From: Rebecca billardiae RCC1528
Lineage: Eukaryota > Haptophyta
Reading direction: 5' to 3'
Assembly (NCBI GenBank): GCA_965240325.2
Contig: OZ251225.1
Span: 124,001-188,000 of the forward strand
DNA: 64,000 nucleotides
In this document: piece by piece, positions 33,100 to 46,600 of the stretch
Layout of the letters: every line of letters begins with the position of its first letter
How positions within the stretch are numbered: the stretch's first letter is position 1
Notes under the pieces: model-generated
The model's input: the letters and a program-made list of their open reading frames with translations, nothing else
Databases searched by the model: none
Told to the model about the DNA's origin: nothing
Translations under genes and position numbers: made by a program

Positions 33100-33547
33100 T
33101 TACACGCTGCGTCGTGCGCGCCAGCGGCCAGGTGGCAGGTGTCCCCTGTCTGCCGCGCGGACTAGGCAGCGGTCGGCGAGCGCAGAGGTGAGAAGGAAGG
33201 CGCGCACGCATCGTGGGAGCTTCAGCAGCTTGCCCATGCGCTTCACGTAGGCGGTGAGGTTGCGTGCGCACGCCTTCTGTACCCGTACACGCGATCGCAG
33301 CGTGAGCCACTCCAGCCTGCCTGCGCATCGCGGGCCGAGCCGCCGGCGCCTCGTCTCCTGAATCCTCGTTCACGAGGACAGCACGTGTATGTATCCGTGG
33401 CGCGCTCGCTGCCGATGGCGGCTCCCCGTGTCGAGGGCGTTTGGCTGGAGCCGCATCCAGGGCATATATCGTCACGGTCCCACCCGATGCTGACGCTGAG
33501 GTGGCGCGCTTGCCGAAGGCAGCAGCATTGGCTGATGCCTTCTGCAT
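33100..33547 (-). pseudogene. Broken coding remnant disrupted by a 4-bp duplication
   Basis: The ATG at 33547 opens a coding-like frame (SANAAAFGKRATSASASGGT, then AVLVNEDSGDEAPAARPAM). At an AGGCAGGC direct duplication the coding signal moves to another frame: LEWLTLRSRVRVQKACARNL, TAYVKRMGKLLKLPRCVRAF, LLTSALADRCLV, ending at TAA 33102-33100. Removing one AGGC would join them. The second part is basic and helical. No family is recognised. Confidence 0.45.
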
Positions 33548-34147
33548 TGGCCACCTCTGCGCGACCGCGCGTTCACGCTGCCGGCGCGCGGGCGGCGTCG
33601 CTTGGTGGGCACCTGCCTTGGGTTTTGTCGTTCGTTCTCAGCGACGGTTGGGTCGATTGACATGCCGATTGGATTGGGGCATTGCGAATCGGCTTCGCAA
33701 TGCCCCGTTCCGCTCGGATCGGCGCGGGCGTCAGCCATGCGGCAGCGCGAGTGACAAAACCGACATTTCATACGCATGTCGTTTTTTCATACGCTCACGG
33801 TTTCTCACCCGTGCAACGGGTCCACTGTTTAGCTCCGAGGACATTGAACCGTCACCGTCAGGCGTCACAAGCAAGCCGCCGTCGCACGCCAATCAGTTGG
33901 CAGTGCGCGTGCGCGCAGTCGACGGCTCGGCACGATGACGAGTAGCGCAGTGGGTGCACTCTGAATACACGCGCAATCACACTGTCGGTGAGATGGCACC
34001 AGAGTCATCTGTCGCGTTATTATTCGTCAGTGAGTCAGGTAGCTCACCATCATCTGTGTGTCGCATTGTTATTCGTCATCCTGCCCGTCAAACCGCTAAA
34101 TAAAACTAAAAGGCGCGAATAACGTACGACCCGCTGAAGGAAATATT
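33548..34147. other. Intergenic region upstream of the RT element
   Basis: No gene is supportable. A tRNA-like A-box word occurs near 33942 but has no matching B box. Confidence 0.4.
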
Positions 34148-34358
<211 letters not shown>

Positions 34359-34376
34359 GTGTAATGGCCGACTAGG

Positions 34377-37300
34377 ATGGCGCACGCCCGCACCGCGTTC
34401 CCCCGCCCCTCGTGGCAGCCCATCCTGATCAGCCTTGCGCTGTCTTCGACCACGGCCGCTCTCGGCCTCACCGCTGAGACCGGCATGTCCCAGTCCAACT
34501 TGCTCGCCTTCGTCCAGGGCGAGGACTCGCTTCCTGCTCAGGACGAACAGTTTGGCAAACAACTCGAGGTCTCGTATGACAACTACTTCCGGTACTTCGA
34601 CATGTTCAACTTCAACACGATGCGGTCCAACAAGTACTCCATGTCCAAAGAGGCGTCGCTCTTTGTGATGGAGCACTTACCTGGCTCGACGCCATCTCCA
34701 ACCACTGAAGACCCTGATGACGATGATGCACGCGTGCGCGACGCTCTCCGGCGCTACCGCACATCAAACGTGCACGGCCTACACCCTGACAAGTTCTACA
34801 GCCTGACAAGTACTACGACTGGGGGCGTCCAGCCCCCATACCTCGGCATCGAGCACGAGTACATGCTCGACGTCGTACGCCAGCTGGCCGAGTGCGCCAA
34901 GGGAACCCTCAGGGACGGGCATCACAACAACACGCCCTTTCCCCCTCCGCTCCCACAACAGCGCTACACTCGGTCAGCGGGCCCCGATGGCGGGCCGTCC
35001 CTCTTCGAGCTGCACGTGCTGCGCGCCGCCGCGCAGCGCTCGCAGTCGCCCGCGGCTGGTACGTCCTACCAGCGCCGCTGGCACTCGCTCTGGGAGGGGG
35101 CCGCTCGGGACCTCCCAGGCGCCGAGCGCGCACATCGCCCCTTCGAGGCGCAGCGGCTCGGTGACTACGACCTGGCCGGTGCCCCCGGCACGACACCTCC
35201 GTTCAACGGTGGTGCCGGTGCGGGTGACGCCGGCCGGGGCGGCGGTCACGGTGGCGGTCGCGGCGGCGCGCGCGACGGCGGTCGCGGCGGTCGCGGCGGC
35301 GCGCGCGGCCGCGGCGGCCGCGGTGCGGCGCGAGACGGCGGCCGCGGCGCTGCGCGCGGCAGCGGCGGGCGCGGCGGCGCACGCGGAGGCGCTGCACCGC
35401 ACGAGCGCCCACCACCGGAGGACGGCACCGACGCGCACGGCCACCGGAAGCGACGCCGCACGGAGACATCGGAGGAGCCGACCATGCCGCCGCCGCTGCC
35501 GCGCGCGGCTGGCCAGCCCACCGTCTCCAAGTTCGCGGCGGTCGACCACCTCTCGACCTGGCAGGCGGCCGGGCTCGAGCAGGGATCGACAGTCAAGACG
35601 ATCAAGTCTGTGCCCTTCATGCTGCGCGAGCGCTGGGCACGCATCACCGCGGACACCATGTCGGCGGTGACCGAGGCCGAGCCGGACAGCCTCGAGCAGA
35701 CGCGCGCGCTCAAGGTGCTGACGCTCCTGCCGGGGCTCCTGCTGTGGCAGCCTCTGCGCGGGGGCCGCGGCCGCGCGACGCGGACCATCGAGCGCCGCTT
35801 CGGCTTGTGGGACCGCGGGGAGCTCGACACGCTCGTCGACGAGTGGGCGCAGGAGTGCCGCCGCTCCGCTGACCAGGCCGCCGCGGGGGGCGGCGAGGGG
35901 CTGGGAGACGCGCAGCGCGAGGTCAAGCGCGCCACCGAGCTGCTGGCGAAGGGCGAGGTCTCGGCGGCGGCGCGGCTGCTCGAGAGCCACGGCCTGGCTA
36001 GCATGCAGGACCAGGCCGTACAGGCGCAGATGCGCGCGAAGCACCCGCAGCGCACGTACTCGCTCGACGGCGTCCTCGACGACGACGCCCTCGACGACGC
36101 CGCCGAGTTCATCATCACGGCTGACGACATTAAGGAGGTGTACCGCGGCCTGCCGCGCGAGAAGGCGGCTGGGGCGTCGGCGTGGCGGTTTGAGTACCTC
36201 ACGGCCGTCGCGCCGACCGTGGACTTCCCCGACGACAAGGCCGCCAGCGCCCCTGAGGCGCACGCCGCGTTCGCGACGCTCTTCCTCAACAACCAGCTCC
36301 CGGGCTGGTTCAACCTCACCTTTGCGTCCGTGCGGCTCATCCCCGTGCGCAAGCGCGCCGCGAGCGCGGCCGGCGCGGAGGACGCGCGTCCGGTGGGTAT
36401 CTCGTGCGGCCTCCGCCGCGCGCTCACGCGCTGCCTGCTCCGTCGCGCGGACGTCAAGGAGATGCTGGAGTCGTACCTCGCCCCGCTGCAGCTCGGCGTC
36501 GCCGTCCCGTCGGGCGGCACGAAGCTCGTCTTTGCGATTCGCGAGCTGCTGGACGCGCACCCGGACTGGGTTCTGATCTCGTGCGACATCCGGAACGCCT
36601 TCAACGCGACGCTCCGCCGGTCGATCATCCGCGCGGTGTCGACGGCCGGCGAGCTGTCGTCGCTGACGCCGCTCGCGCTCGCGATGCTCGCTCCCAAGGC
36701 GCGCGTCTTCGATGGCGGTGGCGGCACTGGCCAGCCCATTCGGCAGCTCGACTTCCTCAGCGAGGAGGGCGTGCAGCAGGGCTCGGTCGAGGCAGCGGCC
36801 TTCTTTGCGATCGCGCTCCAGCCGCACCTGCGCGCGCTGGACGAGCGGCTGCAGCCGTGCGGGGGCGCCGCACGCGCGGGCCACGACGATGTGAGCATCA
36901 TCGGCCCGCCGTCCGAGGCCTTCCGCGCCCTCCACGAGTTCGCCGCCGCCGTGAAGGACTCGCTCGGCCTGGAGCTGCAGGTCGCCAAGACCAAGTGCTA
37001 CATCAACCCGGAGTACGACCACCTGCTGGACGAGCACCGGGGCGACGTGCCGCGCGGCACGCTGACGGACGCAGACGGCGTCGCTCACCACGGCGTCACG
37101 GTGTATGGCGTGCCCGTCGGGACCGAGGGCTACGTGGCCACCCACCTCTCTGACAAGTGTGCCGAGATCGCTGGCATCTCGAACAAGCTGATCAACAGGC
37201 TCGGCTCGGCGCACAAGCAGGGGCTGTGGGTGCTCACGCACTACTCGACCTCGACGAAGCTCGACTACTTCCTCCGCCACATCGAGCCCGACGCCACCGC

Positions 37301-38933
37301 CGAGGCGTGTGAGCGGTTTGACGCTATCATCCTCCGGCAGGCCGGCGTCGCGCTAGGCTTCCCCACCGACGACCAGCTCGACGACATCATGCTGCAGCGG
37401 CTCCGCCTGCCCGTCCGCCTCGGGGGGCTCGCCCTGCGCTCGGCGGCGCAGCGGGCACCCGCCGCCTTCTGGGCGGGGGCCCACGCCGCTGTTCCCGCGT
37501 TCCTCGACCGCCACGCCCCCATGCAGGGCGGCGTCGCCGTGCACGGCGTCCTCGAGCGCGACTCCATCGTCGCGCGCGTGGGCCGCGACGCGTTCGTGGA
37601 CATGCGCGCCGCCGGATGGCGCCAGTTTCTGCAGTCGGGCTCGGCGCTCGGGCGGACGCTCGCGACCATCTGGGAGCGCCTCCAGCTCGCCGAGCAGGAG
37701 GCGCCAGCTGTGCCCAACCGGCAGCCTTACTGCGTGCTCCACCTCCCGGCGGGTCAGGTGGCACCCACTGCACGCCGGGCTGTGGACGGCACCATCTACT
37801 ACAGCCTCGCCAAGGACATCACGGAGGACGTCGAGAACACCCACGGCTGGCTCCTGCGGCGGCAGCTCAGCTCTCTCTCGCGGGACGACCGCCGTGTGCA
37901 CCTCATCCAGAACGTGGACCGTGCCTCACTCGCGTTCGTGGGCGCGCTCCCGATCGGCAGCGCGGCGGTCCACCACCAGGGTGAGTGGCTCGAGATCGCG
38001 GCGCGCGCGCTCGGGATCCCCAGCCCGGTCTGCGCGCCGCTGGCCCAGGCCGGGGCGTACGTGCCCACGCGCTCGGGTCCTGGCATCCGGGTGGACGCGT
38101 ACGGCGACGCGCTCCTCAGCGCGTCCGGCCGCAACGCGCTCCCCGGCGACCACGTCGCACGCTACCGGCACGACCCGGTGATCCGCGTGCTGGCGGGGTT
38201 CTTCCGCACGTACGCCGGTGTGTACGCCGTGCCGGAGGACACCTGGATCTTCGGCTCGGTGCACGCCCAGTCCACCGCCCAGGCGCAGGCGGTGCTCGGC
38301 ACGGACCGCAAGCGCGTGCCGGTGGTGGACCTGAGTGCCGAGGTGCACGGCAACTGTACCCTGTTCGAGGTCAAGACCATCTCGCTGAGCCAGTCGCGCT
38401 ACAGGGTGAGCGACGGCCGCAACGGTGCGGTGCGCCACCGCGCGGAACTCGTCCCGCGCGAGCGGCGCAAGCAGCTGCAGCTCCTCGACCGCGAGGTCTA
38501 CGGCACGCTTGAGGGCCAGGTGGGCCCATACGAGGCGCGGCTCGACACCTTCCCCGCGATCGTCCCGATTGTCGTGGGGGCGTTCGGCGAGTGGAGCGCG
38601 GAGGTGGACCTCACCCTCAAGAAGATCGCCAAGATGGGGCGGGACACGTGGCGCGCGCGCCTCAGCGCGCCCTCGCGCCCCGCCGCCGAGCGCGCGCTGC
38701 TCGGCACCATGCGGCGCGAGCTGGGCATGCGCTGCCTGCGTGGCCAGGCCAAGATGCTCATCGCCCGCGCGCGCATGGCGCACGTGCGCCCGGGGGCACG
38801 CGCCCGCGGGGGCGCTGCATACGACGACTACTTCGAGACGACGGCTGACGACGCGTGGCACCGCGACCACCGCGGTGGCGCGTGCGCGTCGACGCCAGAC
38901 GGTGCGTCGAGCTTCCGCTCGGCGATGGAGTGA
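34377..38933 (+). CDS. LINE-like retroelement protein: RGG box, reverse transcriptase, PD-(D/E)XK-like nuclease motif
   Basis: A single intact frame of 1518 codons starts at the ATG at 34377. Residues about 281-338 form an RGG/Gly-Arg box, likely RNA-binding. A helical region ([20 protein letters not shown]) precedes the RT, as in protist RT families I recall from algae and dinoflagellates. RT landmarks: [35 protein letters not shown] (first catalytic Asp near residue 735), [15 protein letters not shown] (the G-x-x-QG block), and [10 protein letters not shown] near 834, where GHDD replaces the usual F/YxDD. Near 1316-1337, VVDL followed by LFEVKTIS fits a D-x(n)-E-x-K nuclease core. No LTRs, integrase or RNase H were seen. 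The frame is undamaged, suggesting recent activity. Confidence 0.75.
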   Translation: MAHARTAFPRPSWQPILISLALSSTTAALGLTAETGMSQSNLLAFVQGEDSLPAQDEQFGKQLEVSYDNYFRYFDMFNFNTMRSNKYSMSKEASLFVMEHLPGSTPSPTTEDPDDDDARVRDALRRYRTSNVHGLHPDKFYSLTSTTTGGVQPPYLGIEHEYMLDVVRQLAECAKGTLRDGHHNNTPFPPPLPQQRYTRSAGPDGGPSLFELHVLRAAAQRSQSPAAGTSYQRRWHSLWEGAARDLPGAERAHRPFEAQRLGDYDLAGAPGTTPPFNGGAGAGDAGRGGGHGGGRGGARDGGRGGRGGARGRGGRGAARDGGRGAARGSGGRGGARGGAAPHERPPPEDGTDAHGHRKRRRTETSEEPTMPPPLPRAAGQPTVSKFAAVDHLSTWQAAGLEQGSTVKTIKSVPFMLRERWARITADTMSAVTEAEPDSLEQTRALKVLTLLPGLLLWQPLRGGRGRATRTIERRFGLWDRGELDTLVDEWAQECRRSADQAAAGGGEGLGDAQREVKRATELLAKGEVSAAARLLESHGLASMQDQAVQAQMRAKHPQRTYSLDGVLDDDALDDAAEFIITADDIKEVYRGLPREKAAGASAWRFEYLTAVAPTVDFPDDKAASAPEAHAAFATLFLNNQLPGWFNLTFASVRLIPVRKRAASAAGAEDARPVGISCGLRRALTRCLLRRADVKEMLESYLAPLQLGVAVPSGGTKLVFAIRELLDAHPDWVLISCDIRNAFNATLRRSIIRAVSTAGELSSLTPLALAMLAPKARVFDGGGGTGQPIRQLDFLSEEGVQQGSVEAAAFFAIALQPHLRALDERLQPCGGAARAGHDDVSIIGPPSEAFRALHEFAAAVKDSLGLELQVAKTKCYINPEYDHLLDEHRGDVPRGTLTDADGVAHHGVTVYGVPVGTEGYVATHLSDKCAEIAGISNKLINRLGSAHKQGLWVLTHYSTSTKLDYFLRHIEPDATAEACERFDAIILRQAGVALGFPTDDQLDDIMLQRLRLPVRLGGLALRSAAQRAPAAFWAGAHAAVPAFLDRHAPMQGGVAVHGVLERDSIVARVGRDAFVDMRAAGWRQFLQSGSALGRTLATIWERLQLAEQEAPAVPNRQPYCVLHLPAGQVAPTARRAVDGTIYYSLAKDITEDVENTHGWLLRRQLSSLSRDDRRVHLIQNVDRASLAFVGALPIGSAAVHHQGEWLEIAARALGIPSPVCAPLAQAGAYVPTRSGPGIRVDAYGDALLSASGRNALPGDHVARYRHDPVIRVLAGFFRTYAGVYAVPEDTWIFGSVHAQSTAQAQAVLGTDRKRVPVVDLSAEVHGNCTLFEVKTISLSQSRYRVSDGRNGAVRHRAELVPRERRKQLQLLDREVYGTLEGQVGPYEARLDTFPAIVPIVVGAFGEWSAEVDLTLKKIAKMGRDTWRARLSAPSRPAAERALLGTMRRELGMRCLRGQAKMLIARARMAHVRPGARARGGAAYDDYFETTADDAWHRDHRGGACASTPDGASSFRSAME

Positions 38934-39110
38934 TGGGCGACTATGAGGGGGGGGACGACGGCGAGGAGCGCTGATCCTGGTGTTTGTCTCTGCTGCTCGA
39001 TCTGCTGCTACAGCTTGCTGACTCTGACGCCTGCCCGTTGCATACCACGTCGTTAATATATAATATATATTAAGTCAGGGTCAGACTTCAGTACCAGTAT
39101 TGTTAATATA
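38934..39110. other. RT-element 3' flank, TA-rich
   Basis: A short non-coding stretch with TA-rich inverted repeats (about 39052-39072 and 39103-39112), leading straight into copy B of the dispersed element. Confidence 0.5.
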
Positions 39111-40692
39111 TAAACTGTGCCCTGGCGGGCGGGGGGGTCGGCGGGCCGTGCCAGTGCTGTCGCAATGTATCCTCTGCGGGTTCGCGTCTTTCCACATTCG
39201 CTCGTGGCCGTGGGTGACGGACAGTCGAGTGCAAGGACCAGTGACACGTGAAGTTGGCTCCCCGACGTGTAGTGAGGTGCTGTACAAGTCTCACAGTAGT
39301 CTCTACTCTTCATGCGCATCAGCGAGGCCCACACCCACGAGGGAATGTGCAGCACGCGGGGCGGGGCGGGTAGCCCGTTACTCCGCGCGAGCGCGGGTAC
39401 GCGATGTATGTGCCCCATCTCGACCGCGATGGCGTAATCGAGCGCCTCATTCGCCGCCGACGAAGCCGCCAGAGTAGACTGTGTGCATGTCCTCCTCGGC
39501 CGCCAGCCGAGAGCGGTCGTCGAGAGGATGCTTGCCGATGTCCGCTCCGGGCATGATGGGCTCGGCGCAGGTCGCGTTGACGTCGTACACGGCCGCCACG
39601 CTGAGCACGAGCGCGTTGACGTTCACGCGGTCGTCGCTCTTCGCCTTTTCGAAGGTCTGGCGCCCGCGTGTTTGGCGGCACGAGGAGCTGTTGGTTGTGC
39701 GCGCGCGCGCGCACAGCGACAGCGTGTGCCACTCGCGATCGAGATTGGGCACGAGCTGCTCACGCAGGCACACGAATCGCAGCGCATCCGTCACCGGCGT
39801 GACGACGTCCGCCTCGTCACGCAGCGCCTGCGCCATGGACGAGGATGGCGCGGCGATGTTGCATGCTCAACGATTCATCTCTTTGCGGATGGCATCACGG
39901 GCTTGTCTGCGTCGCGCTGCGGCGAGGGTCGCCAACTCGCAAAGACGCGGTTGCTGTCACGCCGACAGACCCCGGAGGTGCGTCCGCTGCGCGTCGTACG
40001 CCGTTGGCGCTGCGCTTCCGTCGCATTGGTCACCGTCGATGCCATGCAGGCCGGACGTGGGCTTCGGCTGAGGGACCGGACCGCGAGCAATGACTGAGTC
40101 CGGTGCGCGGATTCCGGCGATCGAGTTCAGAAGGCCGCGCCAAATCTTGCGTCGCGTGCGATGGCGCTTCCCGCCCGCGAGACGCCTCGTGATGAGGGCT
40201 TTCTCGCACCGAGCCCGACGCGCGGCGGTGGATCGCGCGAGGCGGTCATCGTGCGCAGCGCATGATGCTATGGCCGGTGCGAGCTTTCGACGTGCACGTC
40301 GGGCGAGGATCGCCCCAGGTCGCACGATCGTGTCGACGCGCCGAGCGTACCGCTCCAAACGGGTCGATTTGGGTCCCGTTCGACCTGCACGCGAGACGAC
40401 GAGGGCAGCAATCGCGAATCGGGCGAAAACCCCCCTCGGGAGTCCTCTCACGATGTCCGCGCCGGCGTTTGATTCGGCGCGCGCCGCCCACGCGCTCCGC
40501 GCCATGGCCAAGATGGTTTTCGGCCGAGCGTCCCCAGTGGGAGCTGCGAGGGCGCCCGGTAGTGAGCGAAGCGACCCGGCAGTGAGCGAGGCGATTTTCT
40601 TTTCTTTGCGAGGCGATTTTCTTTTTTCATTTTCTTTTTCTTATCTTTTTCCCGGGCACTACAAGGGGCGGACCTACGGCCCGCCATATATA
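39111..40692. repeat. Dispersed element, copy B (decayed ORF on minus strand)
   Basis: Full-length partner of copy A, ~1.58 kb, from TAAACTGTGCCCTGGCGGGC to GGACCTACGGCCCGCC plus TATATA. Its minus-strand ORF is better preserved in part: EADVVTPVTDALRFVCLREQ, NALVLSVAAVYDVNATCAEP and EEDMHTVYSGGFVGGE, then a stop. It shares with copy A the 1-base deletion relative to copy C. Confidence 0.7.
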
Positions 40693-41421
40693 ACTGCTAC
40701 GACTAATAACTAGCAGTCAGCCACTCAGCCAGCGGCTAGTGAGCCAGACACTGCGCCGCGTGCGCCGCGCGCGCGCGCGAGACGGAGAGACTCCATTCGG
40801 CGGACCGTTGCTGGCAGCCAAGGCCCGCAAGGGCGGCCCAGTAGGCAGCCGAACGCGTGAGGCCTCGGAGAGAGGTAGCTGGCAAATGGAACATCCAGGA
40901 CGTACAAACGTACTCGGATGCAGCCGTACGGGCAATACGTATGATGCAGAGGTACACTGTCGCGCGACAGGAAGTGTGAAGTACGGTCAGTCATCGCCGC
41001 CGCGCGCGCGCGCGCGCGCCAGTGCAGAAGTGAGAGGACAGGCGGAGCCGGGACCAAACGCGGAGCCCACGAAGGCAGAGGCTCGCGTGCGACACACGAG
41101 GATCACACGCCGCGCGAGGACCGTGGCCGGGTGCGGCCCCCGAGCAGCGGGCAGAGGCGACCCATCGACGGTCGCCGCACTGGCAGCCATCGTCCTGCGG
41201 CGTGAAGTCTCCCGGCCGGGCGCGCCCCCTGCGCCGCGCCCCTGGCAGCGCGGAGCGTGGACGGGCGCGGGTTTGCGCCTCGCGCCGGCGCATCTGGGGC
41301 GCGTGCCCGTCGAAGAGCACGTGTTTGCGTCGCGCTTCGAAGGAGGGGGCTGGCAGCTCTTGTGAAGGAGGGCTCGCAAGACGAGCAAGGGTCGCCTCCT
41401 TCCGCACAGGAATCAAAGCTC

Positions 41422-41424
<3 letters not shown>
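40693..41424. other. Intergenic region between copy B and the giant gene
   Basis: Open frames exist on both strands because of GC content, but none has a domain or a consistent coding signal. A short alternating CG run lies near 41001-41020. Confidence 0.4.

Positions 41425-41501
<77 letters not shown>
41425..41501. repeat. (TA)n tract, about 37 units
   Basis: An uninterrupted TA run ~115 bp downstream of the giant gene's stop codon. Confidence 0.95.
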
Positions 41502-41504
<3 letters not shown>

Positions 41505-41614
41505 CGGCGCTGCCTGCCGGCGGGCACTTGGCGGTACCGCGCCCGTGTCGGGCCGCGGCGGGGCCGGCGGCCCGTGACACGAGCCCGTGACGGCCGCCGC
41601 GCGGGCACGTAGTA

Positions 41615-43638
41615 CTAGGCGGACAAGCCGGCGCCGCCAAACACCCACTGCAAGCAGCGGCCGGCGAGCGACGCGAGCGCCTCGTTGATCGCGTCGCCCA
41701 CGGACGCGCCAAAGTGCACCGTGCGCCGCGCAGCGGACTCAGCGCCGAGGCGCGTGAGCGTGAGCAGCGGCTCGACGAGCGCGAGCCGCTGCGCCTCGGC
41801 GAGGCCCCAGCTGAGCATCATGCGCCGCGTCTTGGCGCGGCCGAAGCGGTAGCCGTACGCGAGTGCGGAGAGGCAGCACGCGCACACCGTCACCACCGAG
41901 ATGAGCCAGCCGAAAGCCGTGCGCACGCGCGCGCCGCACGACGCGCCGCATGCCAGCCGCGCGAGGCGCGGCGCCCACGCCTGCGCGCGCGCCGCGCGCC
42001 GCGCGCTCGCGCGCGCCTCCGCGTCCACGCGCGCCGCGTACCAGCCGCACAGCGCGCGGAACGAGACGGCGCCGCCCGCGCCCGCCTCCGTCTCGTCGGC
42101 CGCAAGCCTTGCGACCGCGCGCGCCGCGAGCCGCTTGCCAAAGCCGAGCTCCTCGAGGAAGCGGCGCGCGGCGGCCGGGTGCACACAGCCGGTGAGCATC
42201 GGGTCTGTGAGGACGAAGCGGTAGCGCAGCAGCGAGGCGGACGCGGAGTCGAGGCCGTACGTGTGCGGCGCGGAGAGGACGGAGACGGAGGCGAGGCTCT
42301 CGGCCGTCAGCTCGGACGCCTCCGCCACCGAGACGCCGTCCGTGCCGCGCGTGAGCTGCGTGCCCAGCTCCGCGCTCAGCGAGGAGAGACGCGCGGCGCG
42401 CAGCGCGGGCGGCGCGGGCGAGAGCCCCGCCGCGCGCCGCCGCTCCGCCTCGGTCGGCGCCTCGAAGCGCGAGCTCGCCGAGGGCACGTACTGCTGCAGG
42501 GACTGCTGCTGCTGCGCGAGCGGTGCAGAGAGCGGTGCAGAGAGCGGTGCAGAGACGGGGCGCACGCGCGCCGGCGACTCGGCCGACACGCTCGAGCCGC
42601 GGCGCTGCGCCTCGAGCTGCGAGCGGCCAGGGGGCGAGGGCAGGACCAGCTGCTGACGCCCGCCGCTTGCGCGCGAGCGCCGCCACTCGCCGCCCGCCGT
42701 ACCCGGCGGCGGCGGCGGCGGTGGCGGCGCGCAGCTCGAGCGCAGGGGCACGACGCGGTCCTCAGCGCCGCGCTCGGCGGCGGGCGGCGGCGGCGCAGGC
42801 GGTGGCGGCGAGCGCGGCGGCGAGCGCGGCGACGCGCTGGCGGCTACGCACGCCACCCACTCGGGTAGCGGCGAGGCTGCGGCCGAGCCACCGCCCGAGC
42901 CCGACCCCGCGACCACGCCCGGCTGCCCCGGCTGCCCCGGCTGCCCCGCGCACGCGTGTGGCGAGGAGCGGCCAGAGAGCCGGGGCGATGCCCACGCGAG
43001 CGTGACGCTGGACGAGCCACCGCCTGAGCGAGAGGAGAAGCGCGGGGCGAGGCTGCGCATGCCGCTGCTGGGCGCGCGCGAGGAGGAGGAGAGGCAGCTC
43101 CCGCGCTCAGCGCGGTGGTGCAGCCCGCTGCCCTGGCTGCCCGACCCTTCGGGCGAGTCGAACGCGCGGGCGAAACCGACGTGGGCGCGCGCCCGCGCCG
43201 GCGACGCGCCCGCGCGCACGCCCGCGCCCGCGCCTGATGCCCCGCCGCGCGGCTCGCGCGGCGTGCTGCTCAGGCTGCTGAGCGTGAGCCCGGGCTGCGG
43301 CGGGGAGAGGCAAGCGGGCAGCGCCGACGCGTGCTCGATCGGCGGGAGCACCCGCGGACGCCGCGCCGCGCCCGCGGGCGGCGTGCCTGGGCAGCTGCAC
43401 CCTCCGCCCTGCAGACACGCCGGCTGCCGCACAGCAAACCGCAGCGGCGCGCCGGGCGCGGCGGCCCGGTGCGTGCGCGGGGGAGAGCGCGGCTGCCGCG
43501 CAAGGGGCGTGCTGCGCGGCACGAGAGCGGAGCCGCGGCGCGCGGCGCGCGCAGTGTGCTCGAGCATGCGTGCCGTGTGCTCGCGCAGCGCACGCTCCGT
43601 GAGCGCGCTCGGCACCGAGCCGAGCGCACTCGCCGGCG

Positions 43639-43673
<35 letters not shown>

Positions 43674-46600
43674 GCGGGGTCTGGCAGCTCGTCGGCGGAG
43701 ACGCGCGAGCGCACGCCTTCGGGCGCCGCGCCGGCGCGCGCGAGCGCCATCGCCGCGAAGTAGCTCCGCTCGGAGCCATCGGAGCTGGAGCCGCTGCCGC
43801 CCGCGTCGCGCGCGGCCGCCGGCGCGGCCGCGGGTGCGGGTGCGGCCGCGCCCCGTGCGCACCGCGCGGGCGGGTCGGGCGGCGTGTCGACAGACACGGC
43901 GATGGCGACGGGCGAGGGCTGCTGGCGGCGTGACGGGCGGACGCGCTCGTGCGCACCGCCCGCGGGCGCGGCCGCGCGGCCCCGCCGGTCCCACCAGCTG
44001 AGCTCGCGGCGCGGTGCGGCGTGGCCGGTGCGTCCGCGCGCCCGCGCCCCTTGCCCGGGCGCCGGCTCGGGTGCGCCGAGCGCGGCAGCGCGCACACGCA
44101 CCGCCTCGGCATACACGAGCCTCGCGCGCTCGGCGCGGCTGAGCACCCTCTGCGCGGCGCCCTGCCGCGGCCTGCGCACGAACAGCGCCTTGACGACGAA
44201 GAGCAGCGGCGCGCTGAGCAGCGCGGTCGTCGCCGCGGCGAGCAGCTCGTGGATCAGCACAACGGGCGCGCCCTCGGGCGCGTCATCGTAGAGCGCGCAC
44301 GAGAGCACGAGGCCGAGCGCAGCCGCCGCCCAGAAGAGGATGGCGAGCTCGGAGGGCAGGAGCAAGGGCTCGCGCCGGCCGATCAGCGCGCCGAGCAGCG
44401 TGTGCTCCGACCCCGCACGCGCTGCGAGCGCGCGCGCGAGCCCGAGCGCGTCCGCGCCGCTCAGCCGCCGCGCGGGTGCCCACAGCGCCGCGAGCCGCGA
44501 GCGCTTGCCACCGCCGCCGCCGCCGCCGCCGGGCAGCGAGCTCGCCGCGTGCGACTCCGCCTCGTCGAGCGCCGCCCTGCGCGCGAGCAGCCCGCGGACG
44601 TACCGCTGGATCTCGCACGCGGCGTGCTGCTCGGCGAGCGCGGCGAGGAGCGCGGGCGAGATCTCCGCATCGCCGCCGGACGAGGCGGCCGCGCCGGGTG
44701 CGCGCGCGCCGTGCATGCTGAGCGCGCGCCGGAAGACGCGCTGCCCCGCGGGCTGCTCCTCCGCCGCGCCCTCGTCCGCGACCACCTGCGCGGCCTTGCG
44801 CCGCGCGGCCTGCCGGTCGCGCCAGCCGAGCGCGCACACGGACGCGAGGCACGCCGCGGCGAGGCTGCCGATCAGCGCGTGCAGCGTCGGGTCGCGCTCG
44901 GCCGCGGGCGCGAGCAGCGCGCCCGCCACGTCGTCCGCGCCGAGCGGCTCGAGCCTGAACGCCTTGGCGTCGTCGAGCGCGTCCGCCGCCGAGTCGGGCA
45001 CGTCGAGCGCCACGCCGGCAAACTCGGTGAGGTGGTCGCACGCGCACCAGAGGAGCGTGGAGCCGTCCGCCGGCAGCGTCGTGCACCCGTCCGCCACCCA
45101 CGCGCCACGTGCCTCGTCCCACCAGCGGCACTCCGTCACCGCGCCCGCCGCCGCCACCGAGCCGTTCGGAGCGCCCGCCGCGGCCGGCGGCAGCGGCGGG
45201 ATGCCGAGCAGCAGCGGCTCGGCCAGCCCCGAGATGGCCAGCGCCGAGCCGCTGGCCGCGGAGGCGAGCGTGACCGAGAAGACGCTCGTCGCGGTGGGCG
45301 TGGCCGCCGAGCCGTTCAGCGCCGCGTCCGCCGCCGGCGCGCGCAGGCCCGCTCTGCCCACGCTCCACAGCAGCACGTCCACGCCCGAGCCGCCCAGCGC
45401 CGACGCGTCGACGCCGGCGAGCGCGCTCGGCGGCACGCGCAGCGCGCCCGCGCCGCCCGCGGCGGCGAGGCTGGCGTTGAGCAGCGCGGACGGCGCGAGC
45501 CGCGCGGCGGACACGTTGAGCGCCGCGCCCATCGCCGTGACCGCCTGCTCGCCGGGCAGTGCCCCGACCAGCAGCGAGCGAGCAAGGCTGTGCGCGGCGG
45601 TGGCCGCGGCCGCGCCCACCGCGGCCGCCTGCGCGCGTGTGAGCGCGTCTGCGGGCGCGCTGAGCGCCGCGTCCATCGCGTCGAAGAGCGCGGCGCCCTC
45701 GGCCGCGCCCACGCCCGTCTCCGCCGCCGCCGCGCCGATGGCCGCGGCCTGCGCCAGCGCGCTCAGCTGCACCTCGCCCGCCGCGAGCGCCTCAGTCGGC
45801 GCCGCGCTCAGCACCGCGCGCAGCGCCGCGGCCGTGTGCGCGCGCGATGCCTCCTCGTCGAGGGCGCCCGCGCCCGCCGCGCCCGCCGTGAGCTCGAGCA
45901 GCGAGATCGAGGTTGCGACCTCGGCATCGAGCGACGTGTTGGCAGGCACGGGGCCGCCCAGCTCGGGGGCGATCGCGCCGGCGAGCTGCAGCGAGCGAGT
46001 CGTGTCGCCCGCTGCGAGCGCGAGCTGTGCGCGCGCCACCGCCGCGCTCACGGCCGCGTCCGCCACCGCGCCGCCCGAGCCGGGCACGGCGGCTTCAGCT
46101 GCGGCGGCGGCGTCGGCGCGGAGCGAGTACACGCGCACGGACGTCGCGGCGCGCGCGCTCGCGCCCAGCGCGTCCGCCACGCGCACGTACAGCGTGCGGT
46201 TGCCCGCGGGCAGCAGCGCGAGCGCGTGCGCCGAGCGCTGCGCCGCGCCGAGCGCCGCGGCCGCGCCCTCGTCCGCAGCCGCGTGCGAGAAGGCGTAGCT
46301 CAGCGGCAGGTCGTCCGCGTCGTCGTCCGACCAGCTGATCGCGTGCAGCGCGAACGGCGTGAGCGCGGCGACGCCGTGCGCCGGCGAGACCGCCAGCGCC
46401 CCGCCGTGCGGCGGCCGGTTGACCACCACGACCAGCTCCGCGACCGCCGCGCCGCCGGCCGCGCCGTCCGCGCGCCGCGTCGCGCGCACCTCGAACGCGT
46501 AGGTCGCGCCCGGGCTGAGCGCGCCGCTGCGGAAGGCGAGCGCGGGCTGCGCGGCGCCCGTCGTCGTGACGCCGGCGCTGTCGGCCAGGTCGATCGGCGC

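Noticed and set aside
33940-33975. tRNA-like A-box (GAGTAGCGCAGTGGGTGC)
   Set aside because: No B box or cloverleaf could be found downstream.
36877-36906. RT inactivated because F/YxDD reads GHDD
   Set aside because: The two aspartates and all other blocks are intact in a 1518-codon undamaged frame, so I keep it as possibly active and flag the change instead.
40739-41365. 208-codon plus-strand frame after copy B
   Set aside because: No domain, and equally long frames on the other strand.
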